From contig OY720347.1 of assembly GCA_963082975.1 (NCBI GenBank), positions 9,530,225 through 9,594,224 on the forward strand: a stretch of DNA of 64,000 bases, in the 5' to 3' direction. Numbering within the stretch: position 1 is the first letter of the stretch; each line of letters starts with the position of its first letter. Source of the DNA: Labia minor. Taxonomy: Eukaryota; Arthropoda; Insecta; Dermaptera; Spongiphoridae. Under the pieces are notes generated by a model. It was given only the letters and a program-made list of their open reading frames with translations, was not told where the DNA came from and searched no databases. Of the stretch, positions 39,852 through 52,879 are shown in pieces. A program made the position numbers and the translations under genes.

Positions 39852-40442
39852 ATGTCTCCAATCGACTATCTTGCAAATTTGAATGGATTAAATAACATAA
39901 TATATTATATTTAAATTAAATCTAATTAATTATAAATTACAAATTAAAATTAATAAATAATATTTATTAAACCAGTGCATGTGTGGCTCTTTGTTGATGG
40001 CACCACGTCACGTGTTGGCGCGTGAGATTTGCAGTGTTAAAAAATTAATTCTGGTACTTTCAGCTGAAATTCTATATATAGCAGTTTTATACAATTTTTA
40101 ATCATGTGAAAAATTATCAAATATATATCTTTATTTTTACGGTCACTTTAGAGAAAAAAAAAATCAAAACGTTGTAGGTAAGGACCCTCTTCGGGTTCAG
40201 CTACATTTCTCAAAAACTACAAATTTTGGATAATGCGCATGAACCAAATTTCATGATTCTAGCTCAAACCGTTTTTGCGTAATCTTATCTACATACATAC
40301 ATACACACATACACAGAAACAGAGAGAGAGACATTTTGCTCAACCTTAGTGAAAATAATTCATGAACCTTCAAAACGTATAAAAACATCAAAATCTCGAC
40401 ATTGAAAATTTTCATGATCGTAATACATCTCTGGCGAGATCG
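39852..40442 (-). mobile_element. R-A family copy
   Basis: From ATGTCTCCAATCGACTATCT to CATCTCTGGCGAGATCGTAA; contains CACCACGTCACGTGTTGGCG and an ACAT/GA tract. The hairpin end is mutated. Confidence 0.92.
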
Positions 40443-40888
40443 TAAAAATGAAAATTTCTGTTATAAAATTTTTGTGATGATATATTTACAAGTAGAAGTA
40501 CAATAATAGATAATACCATAGTACCATATATATATAGCTTCAAATTAAATCTTATAATTCATCGAATAATTCATAAAAAAATTTCCAAAATATAATTCAA
40601 GATTTGAGAATTAAAACTTTCACAAGTTATATATATATCTTTTCCAAAAAAAAATCAACTTTTTCTAGTATCTAAAGTTAATTTCTTTTTTATAATAATA
40701 ATAATTGTAAATTTTTAATTAATTTTTTATTAGGTTGAAAGATATGAATTTTATTATAAATCCATGAGACAACACGAATATTTCCGGAATGTGGATGTGA
40801 CATGGATATTAAATGGATATTAATTGTCAAGATTAACATCCCCTACTTCTCTATTGCTCTTCTATTAAATGAAAGATGCTTTCTAAAT

Positions 40889-41345
40889 CCTCTTTGTTGA
40901 TGGCACCACGTCACGTGTTGGCGCGTGACATTTGCAGTGTTAAAAAACTAATTCTGGTACTTTCAGCGATTCAATCAAGCTGAAATTCTATATATAGCAG
41001 TTTTATACAATTTTTAATCATGTGAAAAACTACCAAACATATATCTTTATTTTTACGGTCAATTTAGAAGAAAAAATATCAAAACGTTTTAGGTAATGAC
41101 CCTCTTCCGGTTGATCTACATTTCTCAAACGTTGATAGAAAACTACGAATTTTGAATAATGCCCGTATACCAAATTTCATTATTCTAGCTCAAACCGTTT
41201 TTGCGTAATCTTGTCTACACACACACATACAGACATTTTTCTCAACCTTAGTGAAAATGATTCAGGAACCTTCATAACGTATACAAACATTAAAATCTCG
41301 ACATCGAAAATTTTCGTGATCGCAATACTATCTCTGACGAGATAT
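40889..41345 (-). mobile_element. R-A family copy, truncated
   Basis: Starts inside the family at TCTTTGTTGATGGCACCACG and runs to CAATACTATCTCTGACGAGA. Same orientation as the previous copy and less than 450 bp away. Confidence 0.9.
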
Positions 41346-41959
41346 TAAAATTCTATAAAAATTATTAATAAATCGTTAATTTGTGTTATATGAAATAAAA
41401 TGATAAATATAAATAGAGGGCTTGGTAAGTGCAAGTGATGAAAAGTGCAATGAGAAAAGAAAAGACAAAGAAAGAAGAGATCTTAAACAAAAAATCAATG
41501 ATAATCTTTCTCTTTCTCTCTTTATTTTATTATTATAATCTAATTCCATTTTCCCTGTTTAACCCCCTCCAAACTGACTCTGAAAAAGAGTGAAAATAAA
41601 TTTATGTTAAAAATTAGAATTTTAAATTCAATAGAACGTAATTTCACTTCTTTTCTTCAATTATTTAAAATATAAATTAACCATTGTGAATTAAAATACC
41701 TTTTTTTATAGATAAATAAAATAATTTACATAAAAACTTTTTTTCTTGATTGGTTGATTTGATTTGATTTTTTTTTTATTTCTAAGATTTTAAAAACCTA
41801 TATAAAATAAAAATAAATTAATAAAAATAAATAAATTAAAAATAAATAAATTAAAATTAAAAAAAGAATTTATTTATCAAATAAGACAAAATTTATTATA
41901 TAAACTCAGAATATAGATTTTTAATAGATAATACGTAGATAGGTAATATAATATATAAA
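41346..41959. other. intergenic DNA without gene
   Basis: Purine-rich stretch about 41420-41490, followed by a CT tract; otherwise AT-rich. Confidence 0.45.
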
Positions 41960-43068
41960 TATAGGGTTGCAACTAAGTGATTGTGAATTTCAAATGTTTA
42001 AAATTATTCAAATAGATACTGCTCGTTCTTGTTGATGACATTTTGCCATTGTTCTGGCAGTGTGAAAATTTCACGTTCGTAAAATTTTTACCATTTAAGG
42101 AGTTCTACATGGAACGAAACAAATGAAAGTCTGAAGGCGCAAGAACAGGCCTATATGGTGAATGTGACCAAACACCAGAGAGGCGAAAGTTGGTGCTTGA
42201 GGGGTGGCGGCCAGAAGAGGCGGGGGTACCCCCCCTCCACCACTGTCTTCTACTCTCTCAAACTAAACTATAAAAAATGTGTTATGCGCAATGGTGGGGG
42301 CAAGCGCGGGAACTGGTTGGTCGAGGGTGGGGGTCGGCTCGTGCACCAACATTCACCTCCCGGGCTATAGTTTCAATAATTTTTGCCAAGAGCCCAAAGG
42401 ACTTGTGGGATTTACACTATCATGGTGAAAAATAACATTTGACAATACCGGTAGTTTTTTATTAATTACATCGGTGTTTGGCGACTTGTTGAACGTAAAC
42501 GTTTAAATTAATTAAAATTCAGTTATAAGACCCCCCCCAGATTAAAAACATAATAGTTTGGGCTGGTTATCTTTCATCACCCACAATGTTATAAACATTC
42601 CACTTTTATTAGCCTAAGATCTAGGCTTTTCAGAAATGGATCGGTTAGGTTGCGTTTCAGAAGCAAATCGCAATTTCTAATCTGCGTTAAATAAATTTCC
42701 TTAAGCTGGAATTTTTTTTTCAACACATGTATGCGATACATTGAGGTCCTCCGCAATATCACGTAAATTGTGAATGACGATCTGAATCGATAATGGTCTT
42801 GATATGGATATCGACTTCAACTGGATGGCCAGATCGTTGAGCATTTTTTTTTCAGTGAAAAAACACACCAACAAAATCTAATATTGACAATTTTGACATT
42901 GTCTTGCTTTCAAGGCTTTATTTTTATATTGTGCTTGCGATGCGTTCTTACCTTTTCTGAAGTATAATAATAAACAATAAAATATGTTTTAAGTGCACGT
43001 CCTGTTCTCTCATTTTTAAATTGGTATAAAAATAAAACTAAAGCACCAATCGACTAAACACCCTTGTA
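41960..43068 (-). pseudogene. mariner element with GC-rich insertion
   Basis: Ends TATAGGGTTGCAACTAAGTG and, inverted, TACAAGGGTGTTTAGTCGAT. Minus-strand fragments in order: QRSGHPVEVD and NLFNADQKLRF (N-terminal helix-turn-helix region), VLSNVIFHHDS (second catalytic D), LGSWQKLLKL, then after an interruption RSM/NSLNGK-like C-terminal frames. The expected Y-S-P-D-L-A-P region is displaced by about 190 bp of GC-rich DNA. Confidence 0.78.
42170..42368. other. GC-rich insertion inside the mariner element
   Basis: About 190 bp with runs such as GGGGTACCCCCCCT, GGTGGGGGCAAGCGCGGG and GAGGGTGGGGGTCGG, wholly unlike its surroundings. The plus-strand ORF here has only composition-driven Gly/Arg residues. 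No termini identified. Confidence 0.7.
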
Positions 43069-43237
43069 ATGATAATATTCTAAGCTAGGAGTAGAACCCT
43101 ATGCCCTTAAACACCCTGCTCTGGTAAACCAGTTTTAGATGTAGAATTTTATTTTTAAATTATTATTTAGTAATTATTAATGTTGTGTATTAAATTTATT
43201 CACATATTGCTATTTTTTTAAGATTTTATATATTATT

Positions 43238-43451
43238 AACCACTGTGCCGCGGCACTTTAGTGTGCCGCGAGATTATGAGGCTCTTAAACATTTCTGACT
43301 TTTTTTTTCTAAATTTTTCCAATATGGTTCTAAAAAGACCACTTTTTTCAATATGGTAAACTTTTACACTTATCTTTTTCTTTGTGTGCCGCCAAATTTT
43401 TAAACCGTTAAAAGTGTGCCGCGGTAAAAAAAAAAAGGTTGAGAATCACTG
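43238..43451. mobile_element. hAT-type MITE, GTGCCGCGG family, left-truncated
   Basis: Starts AACCACTGTGCCGCGGCACT and ends GGTTGAGAATCACTG; the first ~12 bp of the left terminus are lost and no duplication is found. Confidence 0.85.
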
Positions 43452-44353
43452 GTCTAAACTAAAGATATGCCGGCATCATAGTGTGCCTTAAGTTGAAAAA
43501 ATATTTGGACCGTTGTTGTAAGCTTTTTTTTTCCTTCTTACTCTTCATATATAAAAAGAAAGAATTTTAAATTCCATTTGTTTGAATCAAGAAATGCTTT
43601 AAAATACTAATCGACCATGACGAAAATTTCGAAAAGAATCAAAAGACTTTCTTTTCCATGAACACAATGATAATAGACTAACAGAATTAATCTGGTCAGC
43701 AACATTTAATCATACTATTCCTAATCCTTTTTGAATTCAACTGCAATCCATTTGTTTCAAAAGAAATTGGATCAATTAGATTGAAAATATGGCAATACTG
43801 AACATGAAAGTTTTTAAATTTTCTTCAATATACATGGTTTAAAGTTGAAAAATTTCCATATAGTTTTATTTATTTATTTATTTTTATTTTTTATCAGATT
43901 TTTTATAACAAATATAATATATTCAATATTTTTAAAAGGAATAACAGTTAAATCATTTCAATAAAAATATATTTTAGTGTAACCGCTCAGTACTTAAAAA
44001 AATTATTACTTATGAACTATGAAAATGCTTTTATGTTTAATTGGGAATATTAATAAGTTTAAGAGATAAATCTTTATAATATTCATACAATTAATATTCA
44101 AATAAAAGTTTAATAATAATAATAATAAATACAATATTTATATAAATTTGAATAATGTTTACCTAAGCCAGCATAAATTTTGATTTGTACATTTATTGAC
44201 ATCCGTCATTAATTAATTTAATTAATAAAAATCAATAACGTTTTTCTTTTATAAGAGACCAATGCATATAGATTCTTCATCTCACAAATCATCTATCTTC
44301 GTTTGTGGAAAGAAAAAATTACATGTTTATTTCAAAAGTTTATTAATTTTTAC
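43452..44353. other. intergenic DNA without recognisable feature
   Basis: AT-rich. About 43460-43860 is somewhat more complex and may be an old degenerate element, but I recognise no motif. Confidence 0.4.
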
Positions 44354-44910
44354 CGACCGACGATAGTAAGGTACATATCTCCACGAATCATGTATTTTTT
44401 TAACAGAAAAAAGTATTTTTAGCATCATGTCTGTCTGTCTGTCCGTCCGTCTGTATAGATGTGTACAGCTTGAACGGCTCAACGGATTTTGATAAAATTT
44501 GGTATATTTACTTAATGCATCAGTATGATGAATTGATCAACTTTTAGTGTATATCCGGAAACCGGAAGTGGTAATATTATCATCGACTATAGGAAAGAAA
44601 GGGTTATTTTCACACCCAATTCCACATGAGGAGATTTTTTACCTATCTCCTCGAAACATGCACTTTGTATTGGTTTTATCCTCGGGAAAAATCATCTTCA
44701 TTAGTTTTTTATTTTTAATTTAAAATTATATGACGTCACAAGCAGCGTCTCCTTATATATTATAAATAAAATAAAATTAAAAATATTTATATATCCATAT
44801 CTGTTTTTTATTGCATTAATAGATATATTAAAATTATTTGAAATTGCTTCTGTTGCTGGAGATTAATTTATTTCAAACCGTCGGTCGGTTCTGTGCCTGG
44901 CCACAGGTCA
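44354..44910 (+). mobile_element. R-B family element, short minisatellite
   Basis: TTTACCGACCGACGATAGTA at the left; CCGTCGGTCGG and CCTGGCCACAGGTCAA at the right. It contains GTCTGTCTGTCCGTCCGTC (short array), AACGGCTCAACGGATTTTGA and TATGACGTCACAAG. Lacks the large array of copy 27697-28366. Confidence 0.78.
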
Positions 44911-45533
44911 ATTTATTTTTAATCCTTTACTAATTTACATTTGTCTTGTGTTGTTGGTAAAGATAATTTTATTTAGTCAAATTTAATATTCAATGGTTAC
45001 GCTTTTGTATGATTTAAAGAAACTATAAGAAAGAGAAAAATTTTGATCATTTTGAATGTAAAATTTTATTAATAGAAATATTAAAAGTATTTATTACCAA
45101 TTTATTTTGCAAATGTTAGGCATATGCTGTTAAAGAGATAAAACAAGTAGTCAAATAATAATAAAAAGATATGCTAAAATGAGAGTATATAAACATTGTA
45201 TGAACTATGATCATTAAATATTAAAATAATGCAAACTAAGTTACAGATAAAATAAGAATATAGGTTAATTGAACTCGTTTCAATTCAATATATATATTAT
45301 AATAATAATAATAATAGAATCAAAACGATCAATCGATTCCGTTAGGCAGATGATCATCATCGACAAAAGATTAATTGTAGATAGTAAATGAACAAAGAAA
45401 TAGCATTGAAGTTTATTAAGGACACAACTCCACTTCTAATTATTATTGTTATTTAAAATTTTATTTTATTTTATTTTATTTTTAAGCAATACTAGTTATT
45501 AATATTATTATTATTAATAATATCATGTAACTA
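44911..45533. other. intergenic DNA without recognisable feature
   Basis: AT-rich; TAA and TTTTA tracts. Confidence 0.45.
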
Positions 45534-45980
45534 TACGAGGGTAGTGTGAAAAGTTTCCGGCCTGACCAAGAAAAACGGATGTTTTTAAATTTGTTTTTTT
45601 TTTGCTTTATTTTTCAACATTCAAGATAGCTGAGACCTGTACGATGTCAGCTGAACGTGTGCGAAATATTTTGCACAAGCAATTGAATATGGAAAGCTGT
45701 GTGCAAGGTGGGTGCCGCGTTTGCTAACGTTAGACCAAAAACTGCTTCAAAAAACCATTTCTCCCGAAAATTTGGCGCTGTAGGCGTAATCCAAACGAAT
45801 TTTTGCGTCGATTCATAAATGTTGATGAAACTTAAATTAAATTAAATTAATTGATTTAATTAGAACACCATTATGTGAAATGTATCAGTGTTGATGGAGA
45901 TTATGTTGAAAATATAGCAAAAACTTTTTTAAAACCATCGTTTTTCTTGGTCAGGCTGGAAACTTCACCCCACCCTCGTA
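45534..45980 (+). mobile_element. R-D mariner deletion derivative
   Basis: TA-flanked ends TACGAGGGTAGTGTGAAAAG and inverse. Carries MSAERVRNILHKQLNMESC at the N-terminus (the start codon in ACGATGTCAGCTGAACG), frameshifted after it, and the 3' piece TATCAGTGTTGATGGAGATT. The same internal deletion as 36514 and 52880. Confidence 0.92.
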
Positions 45981-46871
45981 TATATTTAATATTTAAAATT
46001 ACACACCATTGGACTTGAAATTTTTTAAATCACTAATAATATTTATAAATTATTTCATCCAATTTTAAGTAGTCGAGTGTTAATTGGATAGAATTGTCTT
46101 TTCATGCTTTCAATCATTCTCAATTGAGAAATGAATAAGAAAAAAAAACAGTAATCAAAAAAAAAACTCAATCATATGCAATCATGAAACTGCATTTTAA
46201 ATTTAATTCTTTGTTTTTGTTATTTTTTATTTAAAATAAATAGATAATTATATAAATTTAAATGTAATAAATAATAAAATAAACGAAATCTTAAAAAAAA
46301 AAAAACAGAATAACTTTACTTTCTTCATTTGGTTTTAAATAAATTATCATTATTATTATTATTATTATTATGATATGAAGTAGTAGAAAAAATTGTTTTT
46401 TTTTTTAAATATAAATGAATGAGAGAGAGAGAGAGAGTGTCTGATAGCAAGTTTATTTACATGAATGAATACAAAATCCAAATTTCAAGTTTAATTTAAT
46501 ATATAATAAATTTTTAAAAACAATCTGAATTGTAATCATTATCATAGATAGATATATAAAATAAAAATAAACTTTAAATAATTAAATTTAACATAAATTA
46601 TATTGATAAAAAACAAACTGAAAAGTATGATAAATATAAAATATATCGAATACTAAACAAATTTAAATTATAAATTGATTATTAAGATAAATTTAAATTT
46701 ATTCACATAAAAGACTTATAATAAATTATTTTTATTTTTTAAAACAATATTAGAAAATGTCATTTCAAAACATTCTTTAAATTTGATGTAATATCATTTT
46801 TTTCCTTTTTCTTTTTATATTAGCTTAGTTATACATTGAAAATTGATATTATAATAAAAATTCTGTTTTTT
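45981..46871. other. intergenic DNA with simple repeats
   Basis: TTA array 46345-46371 and GA tract 46423-46437; no gene. Confidence 0.5.
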
Positions 46872-48020
46872 ACTATCTCGCCAGAGATAGTATTCCGGTC
46901 ACGAAAATTTTCAATGTCGAGATTTTGATGATGTTTTTATACGTTTTAAAGGCCCCTGTGTCATTTTCACTAAAGTTGGGGAAAATGTCTGTGTGTGTGT
47001 GTGTAGACAAGACTACATAAAAACGGTTTGAGCTAGAGTAATGAAATTTTGTACATGGGCATTATTCAAAATTCGTAGTTTTCTATCAACATTTGAAAAA
47101 TGTAGCTCATTCAGAAGAGGGTCATAACCTACGTTTTGATTTTTTTCCTCTAAACTGAACGTAAAAATAAAAATACAGTAGAACCTCGATAACACAAACC
47201 TCGGTAACCTAAAATCCTCTATAACCTCAAAAAATATGTCCTTTCCCATCAGAGCCCAAAACCTCAATAACGTAAAATACGCAACCTCTACAATTTAAAT
47301 AAGTAATCTTCTGTATTTGCCCTCGGAAGCTGAAATCTTGAAGAAACAAGAATCAGGAGAAAGTCTTCAATGTAAAAGACGAAAAATTGCCGAATTCCCT
47401 AATTTAGAATTTAGAACAATGTTTGTTTACGTGGTTCAAACAGTGTCGAAACAAAAACATTAGTGTTAGTGGACCCATACTGGAAGAAAAAGCTGAAGAG
47501 TTCGCTAATTCGCTGAAAATCAAAAATTTTAAAGCCAAATTTTAAGAAACGACATGATTTAGCCTTTAAAAAAATGTTAATAACCTATACGCCTATCCCT
47601 AACATAGACCCTTGATAACTTAAAACGTCTATAACTTAAAATACTTTGTCTTTCCCTTGGACTTTAACTTATCGAGTTTCTAGTGTATATGTTTGATAGT
47701 TTTTCATAGGATTAAAAATTGTATAAAACTGCTCTTTATAGAATTTCAGCTTGATTGAATCGCTGAAAGTACCAGAATTCATTTTTTAAATTTTTTAATA
47801 TGTTGACTGCCAATTACGCGCCAGCACGTGTCGTGGTGTCATCAAAGAGCCAAAAACTCGAATTAATTTTTTAAATTGACTTAAAAATGAAGGTAAAGTT
47901 TTTAAATTTAAATTTAATATATGTTAATTAATTAATTTACTTGTGAATTACAATTCTAAACTGTACATTAAAATTTTTTAATTAATTAATCCAATTCAAA
48001 TTTGCGAGATGGTCGTCCAG
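46872..48020 (+). mobile_element. R-A family copy interrupted by a pogo-like element
   Basis: Perfect left hairpin ACTATCTCGCCAGAGATAGT, short GT tract, TTTGAGCTAGAGTAATGAAA; interrupted at 47176-47685; then TTTGATAGTTTTTCATAGGA to right end TTTGCGAGATGGTCGTCCAG. The subterminal block is the GTTGACTGCCAATTACGCGC subform. Confidence 0.92.
47176..47685. mobile_element. pogo/Tigger-like element nested in R-A
   Basis: CAGTAGAACCTCGATAACAC at the left, ATCGAGTTTCTAGTG at the right, TA on both sides. Fragments PILEEKAEEFANSLKIKNFK of the Tigger DNA-binding domain. Half of the fold-back seen at 25432-26100 is largely lost. Confidence 0.88.
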
Positions 48021-49382
48021 ATATTTTTAATTAATACTTCAATTAGGAGAAAAGATCAGTAGAATCATTTCCCTTCCACTATATTTTTCGTTTTGCATTA
48101 TTTTTATTTTTCACACTCTTAAAAATTAACTCTAATGTTTTGGTATCAAGTGAGAAATACTTTCCCATTATTTGATGATGAATAATAAATGAAAAAAAAA
48201 AATGTTAGGCGGATATAAAATTTAAATCTCAATTTAGAATATATGGATGACTGAACAACTTTTTTTTACTAAGATTTTCGTCTATTTTTTCACTTTTATT
48301 CTTTATTCCAATCTAATATTTTCACTTTCATGTGTCATTTATCATCATCATCATCATCATAAACAGACGATATAAATAATCAAGATAATGAAGATTAGAT
48401 TAAAATCTCTTATAAAGTTGATAATACACGTAAAAATCAGGAATGAAATAAAAAAAAAAAAAAGAAAAACACAAAGGGAGTGAACCTAATATACTCGTAT
48501 GTATAACAAAAATAGAGAGCATTAGAGAAAGGTAAGAAAGAACGTGAGTATGGAATCGTATTATGAATATATTGGCCTGTTTACTTCTGAAACTGATCGA
48601 AGATAGGAAATAATGAATGCATTGGATATATCTTCAGGGAATGTACGAATGAATAGTTTGTCTTGATATCCGAATGACTTTCGAAACAATAAACTTCAAT
48701 TATTTATTTTATTTAAAAATAAAAGTTGTTATGGCATAATATAGCCAATGTATTTGGCTGATAGAATACTGATAATTTTTAATTTTAGTTCTGGAAAATT
48801 TACTTTCTTCATTAATATTCTATATAATATAAAAATGTATACATTATATACAAGAATAGAAAAAAACAGAAAGTTCAGGTTATTTGAAAATTTACATAAG
48901 ATTGAAGTGCTGAAGATAAGCGGCGTCGAAAAACCATGGATCACCAAATTAAAATTAGTAGTTATTAAGCCAATTATTTATTTATTTATAACGTTATAAC
49001 TTTTTTTAACTATTTAGTAAGCAAAAAATAAAAATAGATGGACAAGCAATTTAATTTATAAATGGTAAAAATAGAGAGAGAGAGAGATCTTTTCGAGTTC
49101 TATAGCTCCAATGTAACTGGTAAATAATAATAAAATAAACAAAAAATTGTAAATATTATTTTAATATTTTTCTACTTAATTAAAAAAATATGTTAAGATA
49201 CTATATAAATCATTAAATAGTTAAGTATAGATAGTTTTAGTTGGAAGGGATAATCCTTCATTAAAATAGCAAAATGACAAAACAAATAGTAATAATAATA
49301 ATAATATAAATATTTAAATATATGTATATTGTACTCATATTATCTTCATAAAAAAAGGTTTTATTTTATTCCTTTGTTTAAT
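48021..49382. other. intergenic DNA without gene
   Basis: Contains CAT repeats 48341-48360, an A-run at 48450-48465 and a more complex stretch 48470-48680 with no match. Plus-strand ORF at 48748-48999 has AT-driven composition and no recognised domain. Confidence 0.4.
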
Positions 49383-49960
49383 TTTCTCTCGGGGACATAT
49401 ATAAAAAAATGCATCTTTGCTCTAGGTCATTTGAGGGGAAAACTCCTCCTACTTCATCGATGCTAGTGCTGATTAATAAGAAATCATTATTAATTTTAAT
49501 GCTATAAAATCATCTTAATTACATTCAAAATGAAAATCTATCCTGAAATTAATATTTCTGTTTCAGATTCCGTTGAAAAAAAAATTAATCGATGCTAGTG
49601 CTGATTAATAAGAAATCATTATTAATTTTAATGCTATAAAATCATCTTAATTACATTCAAAATGAATATCTATCCTGAAATTAATATTTCTGTTTCAGAA
49701 TCCGTTGAAAAAAAAAATTAATCCGAGCAATACAAAAGGAGTTAGTTATTAAAAGTAATTAATCGCTAATTATATTACAATTAATTAATTATAATTCAAT
49801 TTAATTTCTTCTATACCTTCTAGGAATCTATTGAAATATGTATAAAAATTTTCAAAAGTCTATCTCAATTTTAAGATGATGAAAAATCGATTTCAATTTG
49901 CCAAAAGAGCGAACAGACAAAGAGACAGACGCCAAGTGAAGTTGAGGAAAACGTTATATT
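49383..49960 (+). repeat. R-I dispersed repeat with internal tandem duplication
   Basis: As 37803-38250, but a 132-bp segment beginning CGATGCTAGTGCTGATTAAT is present twice in tandem (49458-49589 and 49590-49722). The two units differ at only a few positions. Confidence 0.85.
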
Positions 49961-51450
49961 AATATAATAATGTTAATTGTTTACAAAATGGGAAGCTTCA
50001 GGGATTTGAATGAAACTTTGCCAAAATTTTAAAATTTGAATATAAATCCATTTACATTCTATTTAGCTACCATGTTTTATTCATTTGACCAGCAGAAGGG
50101 TCCACTAATTTTATTGTTCTTTTTTAATTTGGTTTGGATATATGAAAATTAAAAAATTAATTAATTAAATAATTGTTCTATGTCCAAACAGAACTGAAAA
50201 AAAAACCGAAAATGTGTGTGAATACGTGAATAATAAGTGAAATATTCAATAAAACATTATTAAATGGCTGTGTGCTCATTCATAACTAGTGTCAAACCTT
50301 AATAATATTTACCTTGTAAACTAAAAGAGACCGAAAGATATTAAATTAAGAAAGTTTCTTTGGAAATAAAAAAGGAATGCACTGGCAAAGTTTTATCCAA
50401 ATCCCTGAAACTTCTCGTTTTGTAAGCAATTACCATAATAATAATAATAATAATAATTCTTATAAATTTAGCCAGAAGAAAGGTTTTGACATTTTCATGA
50501 AAAATTCGAAAAATTAAAGAATAAAAAAATTTTAAATTGCGTTTCGGCCTTCACGGATTTGACTTTTGAATATCGATTTGTTATTTCAATGAGTAAACCA
50601 AGTAACCAGCCAATCGACCGGAAAAGACGAACTTAGATGAGAACTCAATTGATGGTGAAGAGATCAACCAAGCGAACCTCCCCCCTCCCTTTTGCTCCTT
50701 CCCTCTCTCTCTCTCCCTCCCCGACTCTCTTTTACTCAAAATTGACGGGCACACCTTTTATCCTACGGCCTTGGTTATCTATCTTGTTCCGGTCAATGGA
50801 CCATCCATTCTAAGGAGGTGAAATTCATTAATGAGAAAATCAATTTACCTTTTTAAATAATCCATTTTATTTCAATTTTTTTTCTCTCAATTTTATTTTC
50901 AATGAATAACTTTTACTGTTGAAAAAATAATAATTATAAAAATAATAGGTAAAAAAAAACTTAATTCTCTTTATTAAATATCAAAATTTGAATTTATATT
51001 TAGTTTTATTTATTTATTTTATTTCTAATTTTTTTATTTTTAGTTCATTATATATATTAGATTTCTAAAATTATTATTATACTTAATACAATTATAATAC
51101 GTATATCTATTATAATATTTCCTGATAAAACATCTTTTTTTCATTTTAAATAAGCCTCTTAACGAATTAAAGAAGGAATAAATATCAATTTTATAGTTTA
51201 ATATGCACTGATTGTGAATTTAATTTGGAATAATAAAAGAAAAATCAAAGAAGAAGAAAAATTGAAATGGGATTAAATTCAAAATTAGTAAGTTTTATTA
51301 ATATACTCCTATAATAAATATAAAAAAAATATGCTCTATATTTATAAAAATTTATATCCAATTATAATAATCACACGTTTCAGTTAATGATTTTCATAAA
51401 TACTTAGGAACGATATGAATTTCTTTTATTATATTAATACAATAAATATA
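49961..51450. other. intergenic DNA, one pyrimidine-rich island
   Basis: No gene recognised. 50675-50735 is a nearly pure C/T tract on the plus strand, inside a GC-richer stretch (50620-50830). TAA array near 50437-50457. The rest is AT-rich. Confidence 0.45.
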
Positions 51451-51616
51451 TATGAGGGTGGGGTGAAAAGTTTCCAGCCTGACCAAGAAAAACGATGTTT
51501 TAAATTTTTTTTTGCAATTATTTTTCAACATTCAAGATAGCTGAGACCTGTACGATGTCAGCTGAACGTGTGCGAAATATTTTGCACAACCATCGGAACA
51601 TGGAAAGATGTGTGCA
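51451..51616 (+). mobile_element. R-D mariner derivative, 5' half only
   Basis: Starts TATGAGGGTGGGGTGAAAAG, contains ACGATGTCAGCTGAACGTGT and stops after GAAAGATGTGTGCA. Followed by a TA tract and an R-B fragment. Confidence 0.85.
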
Positions 51617-51653
51617 TTTTAATTCAAGTTTTAAAAATATTTTTTTTAAACTT

Positions 51654-51685
<32 letters not shown>

Positions 51686-51699
51686 ATTTTGTTTGGAAA

Positions 51700-51895
51700 T
51701 TCATTTATTTCAAATTTTATCAAAATCCGTTGAGCAGTTCAACCTATTATACACGTCTATACGGACACACAATGGACAGACGGACGAACAGACATCATGC
51801 TAAAAATACTTTTCAGTTGACAAAATGCATGATTCGTGGAGATATGTAAAAATGTGTGAAAAAAATACCTTCCCTTCCTATCGACAACGGTAATT
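51700..51895 (-). repeat. R-B fragment
   Basis: CAAAATCCGTTGAGCAGTTC, a remnant array GGACAGACGGACGAACAGAC, ATGCATGATTCGTGGAGATA and CCTTCCTATCGACAACGG. Confidence 0.82.
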
Positions 51896-52879
51896 ATAGA
51901 AATAAAAAACTTTACGGTTCAGAAAGAGCAAAAATATCTACAAATGTAAACATAATGGTTAAGAAATAAAATTCAAACATGAGGCCTATGAATTTTCGTA
52001 TTCAGTGGTGTCACATAGATAGATTTATTCTAAGTGAAAGTAAAAATAACCAAATTTATATATTTAATAGTTAATGTAAAAAATGGATTAGGTTTTTTTA
52101 TAATTAAATAAAAGCTGAATGAAAAAAGAAGCTATATAAATAAATATTTACGAATTACTAATGATTCTATCCGTATTTTTATTATATTTAATTAGCAAAA
52201 AAGAAAACCAAATAGTTTAAATCCTATCAAAATAAAATCAATTCATATGTAGCTAGTAGCTAGGAAGGAAATACAGATTAGAAGAAAAAAAAAACAAACT
52301 AATATTCAATTAATAAAATGAGTTTGAAAGTTGTCGTCCTTGGATTTCCTGTAAGTTGACTAACCTTTGAAGGAAATAAATAAATATTATATGAAGAGGA
52401 AATTATTAAAATAAAAAAAAAAAAATATCTTTCAAAAAAAAAGCTTCCAAATTGGTACATTTTAAAAATTTAAATCTGATCAGATTGCTATAAATTCTTG
52501 GATTGAATTACTAGGAAATTATTTTATACATTATTAAATTGCCAATTGCTTAAGAGAATAAACAAATGGAGAGGAAATTTATACTCTTAATAGCAAAGTC
52601 TAAGATAAAGATTTTTTTTATTTATTTTCCAATTAAGATCTACATCTGCTCTTTCTTTGGGCAATAATAATGGTTAACATTAATTACTGAAGGGAAGGGA
52701 GAAATTAGAGAGTATTAGGAAGTACTCGACTCGGATGAAAAAGGAGGGATTAAAGATTAAGAGAATCCAAATTATACTAATAAAAGAGAGAATTCAAAAT
52801 TAACAATTTTTAACGGTAATTTTAGGTAGCTTTATTATCTTATCTAAATTCTTGATTTTTTGATCTTTGCCTAAATATA
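51896..52879. other. intergenic DNA without recognisable feature
   Basis: AT-rich; slightly purine-rich 52680-52790. Confidence 0.45.

Noticed and set aside
42155..42370. 71-aa Gly/Arg-rich ORF
   Set aside because: It lies in the GC-rich insertion of a dead mariner and has only compositional residues.
47013..47267. 84-aa ORF on the minus strand
   Set aside because: It spans the junction of R-A and the nested pogo element; no protein family.
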